Below the pieces are notes generated by a model, which saw only the letters and a list, made by a program, of their open reading frames with translations, was not told the DNA's origin and made no database searches. A stretch of 64,000 nt of DNA from JBEICQ01 sp046297395 (GTDB lineage: Bacteria > Bacteroidota > Bacteroidia > UBA4408), in NCBI GenBank assembly GCA_046297395.1, contig JBKCNM010000075.1:22000-85999 (forward strand), in the 5' to 3' direction. Below, piece by piece: positions 17,028 through 27,028 of this stretch; within the stretch, counting starts at the first letter, position 1, and the number at the start of each line of letters is the position of its first letter. The translations under genes were made by a program, and so were the position numbers.

Positions 17028-18697
17028 GAAATAAGATTTGTTTATTGATTCTCCTTGCGGGGATTCTTTCTCAAGAGCTACAAGCCCAACCACTGCTTGG
17101 CTCTAATTTATATGAGATTGTCTTTACTGATAAAAATAATTCGCCCTACAATGTGCAAAACCCTGAGGTTTTTTTGTCTGCCAGGGCTCTTTCACGAAGA
17201 ACTCTTCGGGGAATATCGGTAAGCGCACAGGATTTTCCGGTTAACCCCTCCTATGTGCAGAGCGTTGCGCAAACAGGAGCGGTGATCAGGGGAAAGAGCC
17301 GGTGGCGAAACAGTGTACTTGTATTAATTACAGACTCGTCCCAACTCAATGGTATTTTGCAATTGCCTTTTGTAAATAACGCAGGAGCGCTTAACCGATT
17401 GTCATCGGTTCCTGATACCCTAAAATTCAGGAACGATGATACACATGCGGCTTCACTCCAACAATCGAAAATCATCTCAAACCAGCCTTTCGATTATGGG
17501 ATTGCTGCTGCGCAGATCCATCAGATTGCCGGGGAAGGCTTACACCAACAAGGCTACCTGGGGCAAGACATGGTGATTGCTGTTTTTGATGCAGGGTTTC
17601 CAGGGGTGAATACCCTTCCGGTTTTTGACAGTTTGCGCTCCCAGAACCGCATTTTGGGTACCTGGGATTTTGCCGGTATGAGCAACCAGGTTTTTTCTTT
17701 TCACCCACATGGTACAAACACCCTCAGCTGCATGGCAGCCAACTTGCCCGGAGTAATGATTGGCACCGCACCAAGGGCCTCTTATTATCTTTACAGGACA
17801 GAGGTTGCCGAAACAGAAAATCCGGTAGAGGAATATTATTGGGTGGAAGCGGCAGAGGCAGCAGACAGCGTAGGAGCAGATATTATCTCATCTTCTCTGG
17901 GCTACACCACCTACGACCGCAATGAACAAAGTTATTCCACGCAAGACATGAACGGCAGCACAGCCATTTGCACAAATGGTGCAGACATTGCCGTATCTAA
18001 AGGAATGCTGGTGGTAAACTCCGCAGGCAATTCAGGTGCATCTTCCTGGAGAATCATTTCTGCTCCTGCTGATGGCGACAGTGTGTTTGCAATTGGTGCT
18101 GTAAACAGGGAAGGCTTTCTTGCCAATTTTTCTTCCAGGGGCCCAACCGCCGATCTTCGCATCAAGCCGGATGTATGTGCCTTGGGAGAAGGTGCGGCTA
18201 TTGCGCTAAGCGGGGGAGGAACAGGTTATGCCAACGGCACATCCTTTTCTTGTCCGGTTATTGCAGGAATGAGTGCCTGCTTATGGCAGGCTTTACCCGG
18301 ACTTCATCCTACGGAGTTGATGACCCGCATCAGGCTAACGGCCTCTCTTGCCAATACCCCTGATACTTATTTTGGTTGGGGCATCCCCAATTTTTCACTG
18401 GCATTACTGGGTATAAATGAATTGTCTAAAAACACCTCTCTGGGTAAACCCGTTTTGTTTCCCAACCCGGTGGGTCAAAATGAATTACAGTTTTTGTGGC
18501 TAAGTCGCGACAGCCAAACCATTCGAATCAGGGTGTTTGATGCCGGCGGAAGAGAGGTCATAAACACGGAGAAATATGTCCCTGCAGGAAGTTATCAGGC
18601 CCATGCTGTCGATGGATTTTCCTCGCTTTATCAGGGTGTATATGTTGTTCATCTGCAATCTCGCGGATATACTTATGTAAGCGGAGTGATCCGATGA
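17024..18697 (+). CDS. Secreted S8 (subtilisin-like) serine peptidase with T9SS sorting domain
   Basis: 557 residues with an N-terminal signal peptide (LLILLAGILSQELQAQ). The catalytic triad is visible: D189 in AVFDAGFPG, H229 in HPHGTNTLS and S407 in GTSFSCPVIAG. An inhibitor-like propeptide probably precedes the catalytic domain. The last 80 residues (VLFPNPVGQNELQF to the end) form a T9SS type A sorting domain, so the enzyme should be exported and attached to or released from the cell surface. It is coupled to the upstream lipoprotein gene by a 4-base overlap. Confidence 0.92.
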   Translation: MRNKICLLILLAGILSQELQAQPLLGSNLYEIVFTDKNNSPYNVQNPEVFLSARALSRRTLRGISVSAQDFPVNPSYVQSVAQTGAVIRGKSRWRNSVLVLITDSSQLNGILQLPFVNNAGALNRLSSVPDTLKFRNDDTHAASLQQSKIISNQPFDYGIAAAQIHQIAGEGLHQQGYLGQDMVIAVFDAGFPGVNTLPVFDSLRSQNRILGTWDFAGMSNQVFSFHPHGTNTLSCMAANLPGVMIGTAPRASYYLYRTEVAETENPVEEYYWVEAAEAADSVGADIISSSLGYTTYDRNEQSYSTQDMNGSTAICTNGADIAVSKGMLVVNSAGNSGASSWRIISAPADGDSVFAIGAVNREGFLANFSSRGPTADLRIKPDVCALGEGAAIALSGGGTGYANGTSFSCPVIAGMSACLWQALPGLHPTELMTRIRLTASLANTPDTYFGWGIPNFSLALLGINELSKNTSLGKPVLFPNPVGQNELQFLWLSRDSQTIRIRVFDAGGREVINTEKYVPAGSYQAHAVDGFSSLYQGVYVVHLQSRGYTYVSGVIR

Positions 18698-18781
18698 TGC
18701 AGGGTGTTTCTTATCTCATTAAACGATAAAAGGATGCATCCGAAGGATCGCCGCCTACCTGCATTTGCTTTGCCTGCTTGC

Positions 18782-19519
18782 TCACCATTTCTTTTTGAAA
18801 TCTCCCCTGGAGAAGTACTTTTCTATGAAACAATAGCAGAGGATAAAAAAGTAACGACTTCCCATTTCTCTTATTTTTAATTTGGAAACACCATGCTTTC
18901 TGTTGGTCCATGAGTTGGGTAAAACAGTATAGGAATATCCCCTTATAATGGCTTTCAGAGGAAGCTCTACTGTAAGATTGAAATGGGGTGACAAAAAGGG
19001 TTTTATGCCTTCAATGGTATGTCGCTTATATAGTTTAAAAGCATTTGTGGTATCGTTGTATTTGATGTTCATCATCAAACGGATAATCTGATTGGCAATT
19101 CGGTTGATGATTTTTTTTAAGCGCGGATAATCAATCGTTCTTCCTCCTTTGATAAATCGACTTCCAAAAACACAATCATAATTGCCTTCCAGCATGGTTT
19201 GATAAAATTTAATCAAATCTTCGGGGGCATCGGATAAATCTGCCATCACCACGGCTACACAATCTCCGGCAAATCGCTCCAAACCATAACGAACAGCATA
19301 TCCGAATCCATTGGGACCCAAATTGGTCTCAAACTTCAGCGATGGATAGCGCTGAGACAGTTTCTTTAATACAGAAAGTGTGTTGTCTTTTGAGTTGTCG
19401 TTGACCACGAATATCTCATGATCAATTTTTTTTTCATCAAGAGCAGCTATCAATTCAGAAACCGTTTTTTCTATTGATTCCTCTTCGTTATAGGCAGGAA
19501 TAACCACGCTCAACTTCAT
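18782..19519 (-). CDS. Family 2 glycosyltransferase
   Basis: 245 residues with the GT2 layout: [18 protein letters not shown] at the N-terminus, [29 protein letters not shown] (the metal-binding acidic cluster) and [11 protein letters not shown]. It resembles transferases that load sugars on polyprenyl phosphate or build surface polysaccharide. No transmembrane anchor is evident. Its start overlaps the stop of the upstream epimerase gene by 4 bases. It is the last gene of a minus-strand glycan cluster that runs from 23185 to 18782. Confidence 0.87.
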   Translation of the reverse strand: MKLSVVIPAYNEEESIEKTVSELIAALDEKKIDHEIFVVNDNSKDNTLSVLKKLSQRYPSLKFETNLGPNGFGYAVRYGLERFAGDCVAVVMADLSDAPEDLIKFYQTMLEGNYDCVFGSRFIKGGRTIDYPRLKKIINRIANQIIRLMMNIKYNDTTNAFKLYKRHTIEGIKPFLSPHFNLTVELPLKAIIRGYSYTVLPNSWTNRKHGVSKLKIREMGSRYFFILCYCFIEKYFSRGDFKKKW

Positions 19520-20583
19520 GCTTTTCTGCTGATAAGACCCTCATGAATTTGTTTGAGGATGTCATTGATGCCGTATTTGTGATTCCAGCCCGGATAGTGG
19601 TCTTTGAATTTCCTTACATCACTAATCCACCAGATGTGGTCGCCAATTCGATTGTCCTGGGCATAGGTATAATTCATTTTGTTTCCGGTGATGGCCTCAC
19701 ACAAGGTGATGGCCTCTTTCATGGAGCAATTGGAAAATCTTCCTCCACCTGCGTTATAAACTTCACCAAGACGAGGCTGCTGATAAAAATGCCAGAACAT
19801 GTTCACCAGGTCATAGCTATGAATATTGTCGCGCACCTGCTTTCCTTTGTATCCAAAAATGGTGTATTGTTCGCCTGTTATTGCGCACTTCATCAGGTAT
19901 GCCAGAAAGCCATGCAGCTGCGTACCCGAATGGTTTGGACCGGTAAGACATCCTCCTCTGAAAATGCCGGATTTCATACCAAAATATCGGCCATATTCCT
20001 GCACCAAAACATCTGCTGCTACCTTGGATGCCCCAAAAAGCGAGTGCTTGGTTTGGTCAATGCTCATCTTTTCATCTATTCCTTCTTTGTAATAGGGATG
20101 AGATTCGTCTATTTCCCATCGGTTTTCAAGCTCTACCAAAGGCAAAAAATTGGGCGTGTCGCCGTAAACCTTGTTGGTAGAAGTGAAAATAAAGGTGGCA
20201 TCCGGACAATGTTTTCTTGTCATCTCAAGAAGATTCAGCGTGCCGTTTGCATTGACCGTAAAATCGGTGATAGGCTCACGGGCAGCCCAATCGTGACTGG
20301 GTTGAGCAGCGGTATGAATAATGAGCTTGATGTCGGTACCATATTCTGAAAACACTTTTTCCAATGCTTTTTCATCTCTGATGTCGGCGCTGTAGTGCTT
20401 GAAGTTGGGAATTCGTTCTGATAGTTTTTTTGTATTCCATTCGGTGGATGCATTGTCACCGAAAAAATAGGCCCGCATATTGTTATCAATCCCTATTATC
20501 GTATCAAACTTGTCGGAAAAAAACATCACGGATTCGCTTCCAATCAACCCTGATGACCCTGTAATTAGGCAAATATTACTCAT
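19516..20583 (-). CDS. NAD-dependent sugar-nucleotide epimerase (CDP-paratose 2-epimerase-like)
   Basis: Extended short-chain dehydrogenase of 355 residues. The NAD site is [13 protein letters not shown] near the N-terminus; the catalytic Ser/Thr-Tyr-xxx-Lys region is represented by [13 protein letters not shown] and the following [14 protein letters not shown], where the usual YxxxK reads F..SK. The pattern [12 protein letters not shown] is typical of the CDP-paratose/tyvelose epimerase branch. Substrate identity is inferred from general similarity only. It is adjacent to a related epimerase and overlaps the GT2 gene by 4 bases. Confidence 0.8.
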   Translation of the reverse strand: MSNICLITGSSGLIGSESVMFFSDKFDTIIGIDNNMRAYFFGDNASTEWNTKKLSERIPNFKHYSADIRDEKALEKVFSEYGTDIKLIIHTAAQPSHDWAAREPITDFTVNANGTLNLLEMTRKHCPDATFIFTSTNKVYGDTPNFLPLVELENRWEIDESHPYYKEGIDEKMSIDQTKHSLFGASKVAADVLVQEYGRYFGMKSGIFRGGCLTGPNHSGTQLHGFLAYLMKCAITGEQYTIFGYKGKQVRDNIHSYDLVNMFWHFYQQPRLGEVYNAGGGRFSNCSMKEAITLCEAITGNKMNYTYAQDNRIGDHIWWISDVRKFKDHYPGWNHKYGINDILKQIHEGLISRKA

Positions 20584-20714
20584 GTGTTTGGCGTGTTTTT
20601 AAGCATTAAAATAATTGTCGTCAACACCCTCTGAAAGGAGAATGGAACAGCTGTATCTAATTGATCCGTAGGGCGTATCATCTTGTAGGTCTATCCCGTT
20701 GTTTTGGTTTTCCT

Positions 20715-21779
20715 TTAATCGTGAAGGATGGTTTTTAATTGTTTTTCGTTTTTACCTATCCATGCAAAGATGTCTACAAACACATCCTCCACCGATTTCT
20801 GAGGGCGCCAACCGGTACTTTCGGTTAATTGGGAATGATTGGTAATAAACAGCCTGAGATCGGCGGGGCGGTTTTCCTGCTCGCGTGAGATGGTGATTTT
20901 GTTACCTGTTATTTTCTCACAAATGGCGGTCATTTCGAGCAGAGAAGCGCTGTTTTGAAGGCCACCACCGGCGTTGTATATCTTGTTTTGAAAACGCCGG
21001 ATGTCATGTATCTGCATGTCAACAAGGCGAACAAGGTCATCCACATGCAAGATATCGCGTACTTGTTTTCCCATGCCCCCATAACCAATGTACTTGAGTG
21101 GACTTTTCCAATAATGCCGCGCCATCCAAAGTGTGACAACACCCTGGTCGGTTTTTCCCATTTGTCTTGGTCCTGCTATTACACCAAACCTGGTGATTGC
21201 TGCATCAAGCTTATAAAACTCGGCATATTCCTGAATGAGTAATTCCGATGCCAGCTTGGTGGTTCCATAAAATGAGCGCGGGCCCAACAGGCTGAGTTCT
21301 TCAGAAATTCCTTCTCTGGATATGCCCGCTTCTGTTTGTTCAGGAGAAAATGAAAACCGTGTTTCTTCCTCAACGAATCCCGCTTTTTCTATTCTTTCTA
21401 TGGGATATACCCGGCTTGTTGAAAGAAAAATAAGCTTGGCCTTGTGTTTTAAACAGGCGTTGAAACAATGAATGGATCCGCTCAGGTTGTTGTTGATGAT
21501 ATATGTGGGATTGCTGTCTAATCCTGCCATTACAGAAGGCTCTGCTGAGGCTTCAACAAGGACATCAAATCCACCAACGGCATCAATATCTTCAGGGCTT
21601 CTGATGTCACCATGAAAAAAAAGTACGCCTGTTGCTTTTAGCTCAGAAAGATTTAACTCTGATCCTCTTCGCTTGAGGTTGTCGAGTGCTATGATTTGGT
21701 ATGAAGGGTACTTTTGCTTGAGTTGGAGGCATAGTGCAGAGCCTACGAATCCGGCTCCCCCGGTAATCAGAATTTTCAT
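20715..21779 (-). CDS. NAD-dependent sugar-nucleotide epimerase/dehydratase
   Basis: 354 residues of the extended SDR family. ITGGAGFVGSALCLQL is the dinucleotide site, followed by ALDNLKRRGSELNL. Active-site segments are FLSTSRVYPIERI and SFYGTTKLASELL (Tyr and Lys of YxxxK present). The overall pattern recalls CDP-paratose 2-epimerase-like proteins, as does its downstream neighbour, from which it is separated by 131 gene-free bases. The two probably modify successive sugar nucleotides for a surface polysaccharide. The exact substrate is unknown. Confidence 0.82.
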   Translation of the reverse strand: MKILITGGAGFVGSALCLQLKQKYPSYQIIALDNLKRRGSELNLSELKATGVLFFHGDIRSPEDIDAVGGFDVLVEASAEPSVMAGLDSNPTYIINNNLSGSIHCFNACLKHKAKLIFLSTSRVYPIERIEKAGFVEEETRFSFSPEQTEAGISREGISEELSLLGPRSFYGTTKLASELLIQEYAEFYKLDAAITRFGVIAGPRQMGKTDQGVVTLWMARHYWKSPLKYIGYGGMGKQVRDILHVDDLVRLVDMQIHDIRRFQNKIYNAGGGLQNSASLLEMTAICEKITGNKITISREQENRPADLRLFITNHSQLTESTGWRPQKSVEDVFVDIFAWIGKNEKQLKTILHD

Positions 21780-22063
21780 ATAGCGTTAGGCGGTGTGTTG
21801 ATTGGCAGGATAATTTGCTTGTGCCTGTGGGCTATTGGTGATGCGGGGATACTCATGTTCAAGCTTTCGGCTGGGTTGCCCAAAATGGCTTTGATTGGTT
21901 TTTTAAGGGCCTCAAAAGTACAAAGAAGAGATGGTTCGTCAAGCGGCTACAAGGGCTTAAAATCGAATTCAATACACAAAACCGTTCTCCTTTGAGGATG
22001 ATATCCTCCTGCATAGCAGAGAAATTGGGGGATTTCTAGACCCGGATGGCAAGAGGCTCGTGC

Positions 22064-23185
22064 CTATTCATCCTGCAGGGCCTTGGAATAAATACCGTAG
22101 AGCTTTTCGGAAAAAGCCTTCGGGGAATGAATTCTATTGATTCGGTCGAGGGCCTTGCTGCCTTTTTGTTCGATCAGCGAACGGTTTTCTGCCATGCTTT
22201 TCAAGGCGCTGTAAACACCCTCTTCAACCAAATGTGAAATGCTCTCATAGCCATGGGTAGAAACGGCCGCCGTACCATTTGGATCCTGAGGAATATCGAT
22301 AACAAAGCCGCAATCATTGTTGTTGATTTCAGGAAACGCTCTTATGCTTGTAGTGATAACGGGGGTGGCGCAGGCCTGTGCTTCCAGCACCACATAGCCG
22401 AATGTTTCCTGGGTGGATGGAATAAGAAGCACATGGTTTTTCTTCATGATCTCAAACACCTCTGTATTATCCTTGATTGGAAAATACTTGCAAAATGGGG
22501 ATTCCCCCAGTATTTTTTTCCACTTTTCTTCATCCTCTTTTGCTGTAAAGGTGATGAGAGAGTCTGCCAGAATTTTAGAAACAATGGTAAATTCTATCCG
22601 ACAGCCTTCGCGGTGTAGCCTTTCCACCGCCCTGAAAACTTCTCTTCCCCCTTTGCTGAAAAAATAATGACCAACCAATAATACCCTAAAGGTTTCGTCA
22701 TGCAGATTTTTGTCGAAGACATCTACCATAGGTTGCTGTGGTGGCAATACCACCTCCATCTTGTTTTGTATTCCTGAGACAAAATCCGGATGTGAGGATT
22801 GAAGAAAATCAAGGTAGAAGCGATGATTGAAATCAGAGAAGGGAATAATTTTTTTACAGGCGCGACCTGCAATTTTTTCGAGTCCCAGCAGGGTGTGTTT
22901 TGTATCTGTTCCGTAACGCGGAAGAAAGGTTTCGAAACTGCTTACCCAGGGCTTATTGCCCATGTTTACTCCATTAAAAAAATGATACAGGTCGGCTTTG
23001 CCAAAGGAAACCCGGTCGTCAAATGTATTGTGATACCACAGCTTTGTTTGGTAAAACATTTTAAAATGCAAATGGTCCAAAATTTTAAAAATATCTGTAA
23101 CCCTTTTGTGGGTAAACGCCGGGTGGCGGGTACTCAGTATATTTCTAACTTCGGGGTATCCCTGATGGACAAATCCAATCTTCAT
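22064..23185 (-). CDS. Family 4 glycosyltransferase
   Basis: 373 residues with a GT-B fold. The C-terminal half shows VLLVGHYFFSKGGREVFRAVERL, then VLLIPSTQETFGYVVLEAQACATPVITT, the E(x7)E-type donor-binding motif of GT4 enzymes. The N-terminal half is not similar to a family I can name. It leads the minus-strand glycan cluster, with 284 gene-free bases before the next gene. A cytoplasmic, membrane-associated role in building an exported glycan is likely. Donor and acceptor are unknown. Confidence 0.85.
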   Translation of the reverse strand: MKIGFVHQGYPEVRNILSTRHPAFTHKRVTDIFKILDHLHFKMFYQTKLWYHNTFDDRVSFGKADLYHFFNGVNMGNKPWVSSFETFLPRYGTDTKHTLLGLEKIAGRACKKIIPFSDFNHRFYLDFLQSSHPDFVSGIQNKMEVVLPPQQPMVDVFDKNLHDETFRVLLVGHYFFSKGGREVFRAVERLHREGCRIEFTIVSKILADSLITFTAKEDEEKWKKILGESPFCKYFPIKDNTEVFEIMKKNHVLLIPSTQETFGYVVLEAQACATPVITTSIRAFPEINNNDCGFVIDIPQDPNGTAAVSTHGYESISHLVEEGVYSALKSMAENRSLIEQKGSKALDRINRIHSPKAFSEKLYGIYSKALQDE

Positions 23186-23428
23186 GACACTTCTGCTTCG
23201 GTAAATGTATGCTACTCCGCAATGTAATGATAATTTTATTTACTGCCCGGATTTATGCAGGTGAATAAATTCCCGAAATCCTTTGTCATCTGTTTGGTTT
23301 TCTCTTTGCTGGGTTCGTATTATCCGTGATTTTACATCCTGTTATTTCGTGCGGGCTGTTTTTGTTTTTTGCTTATCATTGGCATGGTGGAAAGGTATTG
23401 TGTTCATGATGTTTAAAATAAAAAGCTT

Positions 23429-24454
23429 ATGGGTAATTTTTTTACCGTTGATATTCATACGCATATTCTGCCTGAACACATTCCAGATTTTGGAAGGATG
23501 TTTGGCTATGGGGGCTTCATCAGGCTTGATCATTTAAGCCGCAAAGAAGGCGCTCCCTGTTGTGCCAATATGATGATTGATGACCGGTTTTTCAGAACCA
23601 TTGAAGACAATTGCTGGGATCCTGATGTAAGGATTGCTGATTGCAAGAAACATCGGGTGAATCTACAGGTCCTGTCAACTGTTCCGGTGATGTTTAGTTA
23701 TTGGGCAAAGCCGGATGATTGCCTTCAGGTAGCCCGGTTTTTAAATGACCATATTGCCGGAATTGTGAACAGGTACCCGGGGCGTTTTGAGGGCTTGGGA
23801 ACATTGCCAATGCAGGCTCCGGCGCTGGCGGTAAAGGAGCTTGAAAGATGTAAAACCATAGGCTTGAGGGGCATACAAATCGGATCAAACATTGAAGGGA
23901 AAAATTTAAGCGATCCATCTTTGATGGAAGTATATGCCGCCTGCGAAGAACTGGATTTATGCGTGTTTGTGCATCCCTGGAACATGATGGGGCAGGAGCG
24001 GATGCAAAAATACTGGCTTCCCTGGCTTGTGGGCATGCCTGCCGAAAGCAGCCTGGCTATTTGCTCCATGATTTTCGGCGGGGTTTTTCAAAGGTTTCCG
24101 CGCTTGCGTGTAGCTTTTGCACATGGCGGAGGATCTTTTCCTTTTACCTTGGGAAGGATTCAACACGGTTTTGATTGCAGGCCCGATCTGGTAGCCATCG
24201 ATAATCCCGTGGCGCCTTCACAATATGTAGGAAAATTCTGGCTCGACTCGCTTGTGCATGATCCCCGGGCACTTTCTTATCTGGTTGACCTTTTTGGCGA
24301 AGCCAAAATATGCCTCGGAAGCGATTATCCTTTTCCATTGGGAGAAGATAAGCCCGGCGAATTAATCAGACGAACAGGACTATCAGATGACGCAAAAGAA
24401 TGGATGTTGGGAAAATCTGCCCTGCAATGGTTGGGATTGAATTTACCCACCTGA
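23429..24454 (+). CDS. Aminocarboxymuconate-semialdehyde decarboxylase-like amidohydrolase
   Basis: 341 residues in the ACMSD branch of the amidohydrolases. TVDIHTHILP gives the HxH metal motif; later ligands are H in VFVHPWNMMGQ, H in VAFAHGGGSFPF and D in CLGSDYPFPLGED. ACMSD removes a carboxyl from the tryptophan-degradation product that would otherwise become quinolinate. The gene stands alone and converges with the nadA-led operon (19 bases between stops), which makes quinolinate for NAD. Related decarboxylases act on other aromatic acids, so the exact substrate is uncertain. Confidence 0.85.
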   Translation: MGNFFTVDIHTHILPEHIPDFGRMFGYGGFIRLDHLSRKEGAPCCANMMIDDRFFRTIEDNCWDPDVRIADCKKHRVNLQVLSTVPVMFSYWAKPDDCLQVARFLNDHIAGIVNRYPGRFEGLGTLPMQAPALAVKELERCKTIGLRGIQIGSNIEGKNLSDPSLMEVYAACEELDLCVFVHPWNMMGQERMQKYWLPWLVGMPAESSLAICSMIFGGVFQRFPRLRVAFAHGGGSFPFTLGRIQHGFDCRPDLVAIDNPVAPSQYVGKFWLDSLVHDPRALSYLVDLFGEAKICLGSDYPFPLGEDKPGELIRRTGLSDDAKEWMLGKSALQWLGLNLPT

Positions 24455-24472
24455 TTTGCACAGCCCGAAAAA

Positions 24473-25225
24473 TTAAACCGTCTTTATCCTTGACATTAAC
24501 TCGTCCCGATGAGAAGCACCAATGGGTATAATCGTGTTCTGTTTCTCAATGGTTAACTCGTTTCCGTTGATGCTTGAAATTTTGTCGATTCTCACGACAT
24601 ATGAACGATGCACTCGAATGAATGAAGGGCTGCTGAGCTTGCTCTCGATATCTTTCATGGTTGTGTGAATCACATAATCCTTATTTTCTGTGCATACCTT
24701 GACATAATCTTTGAGGGCTTCCACAAATAATATTTCGCTCATCTTTACTTTATCCAGGCGCGCATGCGATTTCAGAAAAAGAACCCCGTTTTCATCTTTG
24801 TTCTCAATGAGTGAATAGAGCAAGTCTCTTTCCTTTTTTACGGCCAGGTCACTGGAGTGCTTATGAATAGCCATTTCAATCGTTGTATGTAAATCGATTT
24901 CTTTAAATGGCTTGATGATATACCCATAAGGCTCTGTTACTTTGGCTTTTGAAAGCGTGCTTTTGTCTGCATAAGCAGTTAAAAATACAACCGGTATGTC
25001 CAGGCTTTTCTTGATGATTTCAGCCGTTTCTATTCCCGATACATCCCCTTTGAGCATGATATCCATCAGGATCAGATCCGGTTTTTTCTCCCTGGCTGCC
25101 AAGAGGGCCTGTTCGGAAGTTGAGCAGATGTCTGCTACCTGATAGCCTTGTTTCTTCAGGCTTTGTTGTATGTCTTTGGCAACGATGCCTTCGTCTTCTA
25201 CAATCAGAATGTTAAAGGTTGACAT
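24473..25225 (-). CDS. LytTR-type response regulator
   Basis: 250 residues from the ATG at 25225 (MSTFNILIVEDEG); an ATG 57 bases upstream overlaps the kinase gene. The receiver domain has the acidic pair E10/D11, the phospho-accepting D55 in LILMDIMLKG and the conserved lysine in GYIIKPF. The C-terminal part (about 150-245) is a LytTR DNA-binding domain, with EILFVEALKDYVKV and SFIRVHRSYVVRIDKI. It lies 4 bases after the histidine kinase and is its obvious partner. Target promoters are unknown. Confidence 0.93.
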   Translation of the reverse strand: MSTFNILIVEDEGIVAKDIQQSLKKQGYQVADICSTSEQALLAAREKKPDLILMDIMLKGDVSGIETAEIIKKSLDIPVVFLTAYADKSTLSKAKVTEPYGYIIKPFKEIDLHTTIEMAIHKHSSDLAVKKERDLLYSLIENKDENGVLFLKSHARLDKVKMSEILFVEALKDYVKVCTENKDYVIHTTMKDIESKLSSPSFIRVHRSYVVRIDKISSINGNELTIEKQNTIIPIGASHRDELMSRIKTV

Positions 25226-25229
25226 GTAT

Positions 25230-27002
25230 TCATTTTTTATGGTGATGAAATCTGATGGTGAAAAGGGTTCCTGCATCCTCATTTGGCTGCATGCTTATTT
25301 CTCCATCAAGCTGATTGGTAAGTGCCATGATTAATTGCATTCCCAAGGAATTGGTGTCCTTGTAATTGATGTGTCCGGGAAAGCCTTTACCATTATCGCC
25401 CACCTTCAAAGTTATAAAATCTTTTTCCTTGCGAAACGAAATCTGCAACTTAGGGTTTTCCACCGAAGAGAAGGCGTGTTTGAAAGCATTGGATACCATT
25501 TCGTTAATGATCAATCCGCATGGAATCGAATAATCCAAATCGAGCATCAGGTCTTCCAGGTCAAATTCTATTTCGGTTGTTCCTTTCTGAAGTGTAGCGC
25601 TTTGTGAAAGGTTGTTTACAAGCATACGGATATATTCTCCCGTGTTAAGGGCCGAAATATCGTTGTGCTGGTATAGATATTCGTGAATGAGAGCCATTGA
25701 AGAAATCCGGTTTTGTATTTCCCGGAGAATCTCAATTGCTTTCTCATCATCCATGTATTGCGTTTGAAGATTGAGGATGGAGTAAATTACCTGAAGGTTG
25801 TTTTTTACCCGGTGATGCACTTCTTTGAGAAGAATTTCTTTTTCCAGAAGTGATTTGCGGATATCTTCTTCTATGTTTTTCTTTTCGGTAATGTCGTGAA
25901 TGATATACGAGATTTCCTCTGTTTTACGACCCGGGATGATAATTGGATCGAGGTATCCATCTACCCATACATGCGTATTGTTCCATAGATGAATTTTGTG
26001 TTCGAACCGTTTTTTTCCTCCCTGTAAAGCTTCATTATGCAGGGATAAGAAGTATCGCTTCTGGCTTTCATCCATCATTTTGGTAAAAACATCTGCCATG
26101 GTCTTGTTTGCAACAGGATATTTTCCCGTTATCTTTTCGAAAGCATTGGCAAAATTTTGATTAAACGCTGTTATCACCAGGCGGCTGTTGATGGTTACCA
26201 TTGCCTGGGAGGAACTGTTGAAGATGGCCCTCAGTTTTGCAGATTGCTCGGTAAGTTTTTCCTGAGCAATTTTCTTTTCTGTAAAATCATCAAAAAAGAC
26301 AAGAAAGTAATCGGGATTGTTTTTTGCATCCAGAACAACTTGAATCGATTCATTTCCATAGCGTATTTTTCCGGTTGCTGTAATTAAACGAAGCTCACGG
26401 TTGCTCCTTGTTTTAGATAGGTTAAGTAAATCCCTGTTGATTTTTATTGTCGCTTCCCTGTCATCCGGATGTGTAAATTCCAGAATGTTTTTCGACTCTA
26501 ATTCCGAGATATTATATTCCAATATTTCTGACATTCTTCGGTTAGCCTGCGTTATCTTTCCGAAAACATCTACGGTTAACATCCCCAGATAATCCTGCTC
26601 AAATACAGCTTTGTATCGCTGTTCGTAAAGAAGCGATTTTTCTTCTGTCAGTTTCTGTTCAGAAATATTTTTAAATAATCCTAGATACTTATTTCCACCA
26701 TCCTTGGTGGAATCGTGAATAAAAAACCCTTCTGCTATCAGAATGCGTCCATTGCTTTTAACAAATGGGATCTCTATTTGGGCAGGTTTAATTTCTTGGT
26801 CTGGAGTCTGATTTTTTTTTTCGTAAAGGTGGTAATAATCGGGGTGTATAAAATCTCTTGTGTGCAGGGTATTGATGATGTCTTGCCGGTATCCCAGCTC
26901 TTCAAGCCAAGCTCTGTTGGCATAAGTTAATTTTCCGTTGTGATCTGTTACAAAAACAAGGTCGCTCGTATACTTTAAAACCACTTTTAAAAAATCTTCC
27001 AT
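25230..27002 (-). CDS. Multi-PAS sensor histidine kinase (HisKA_2 type)
   Basis: 590 residues with no transmembrane segments, hence a cytoplasmic sensor. Three PAS domains follow one another: about 1-115 (SDLVFVTDHNGKLTYANRAW), 125-245 (LGMLTVDVFGKITQANRRM) and 255-380 (QAMVTINSRLVITAFNQNF). The HisKA_2 box LKEVHHRVKNNLQ puts the phospho-accepting histidine at H396. The ATPase domain shows LIINEMVSNAFKHAF and VGDNGKGFPGH. It sits 26 bases after a MORN-type repeat gene and 4 bases before the LytTR regulator. The signal is unknown. Confidence 0.93.
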   Translation of the reverse strand: MEDFLKVVLKYTSDLVFVTDHNGKLTYANRAWLEELGYRQDIINTLHTRDFIHPDYYHLYEKKNQTPDQEIKPAQIEIPFVKSNGRILIAEGFFIHDSTKDGGNKYLGLFKNISEQKLTEEKSLLYEQRYKAVFEQDYLGMLTVDVFGKITQANRRMSEILEYNISELESKNILEFTHPDDREATIKINRDLLNLSKTRSNRELRLITATGKIRYGNESIQVVLDAKNNPDYFLVFFDDFTEKKIAQEKLTEQSAKLRAIFNSSSQAMVTINSRLVITAFNQNFANAFEKITGKYPVANKTMADVFTKMMDESQKRYFLSLHNEALQGGKKRFEHKIHLWNNTHVWVDGYLDPIIIPGRKTEEISYIIHDITEKKNIEEDIRKSLLEKEILLKEVHHRVKNNLQVIYSILNLQTQYMDDEKAIEILREIQNRISSMALIHEYLYQHNDISALNTGEYIRMLVNNLSQSATLQKGTTEIEFDLEDLMLDLDYSIPCGLIINEMVSNAFKHAFSSVENPKLQISFRKEKDFITLKVGDNGKGFPGHINYKDTNSLGMQLIMALTNQLDGEISMQPNEDAGTLFTIRFHHHKK

Positions 27003-27028
27003 CTTGAATCTCCTGTAGGGTAATTTGT

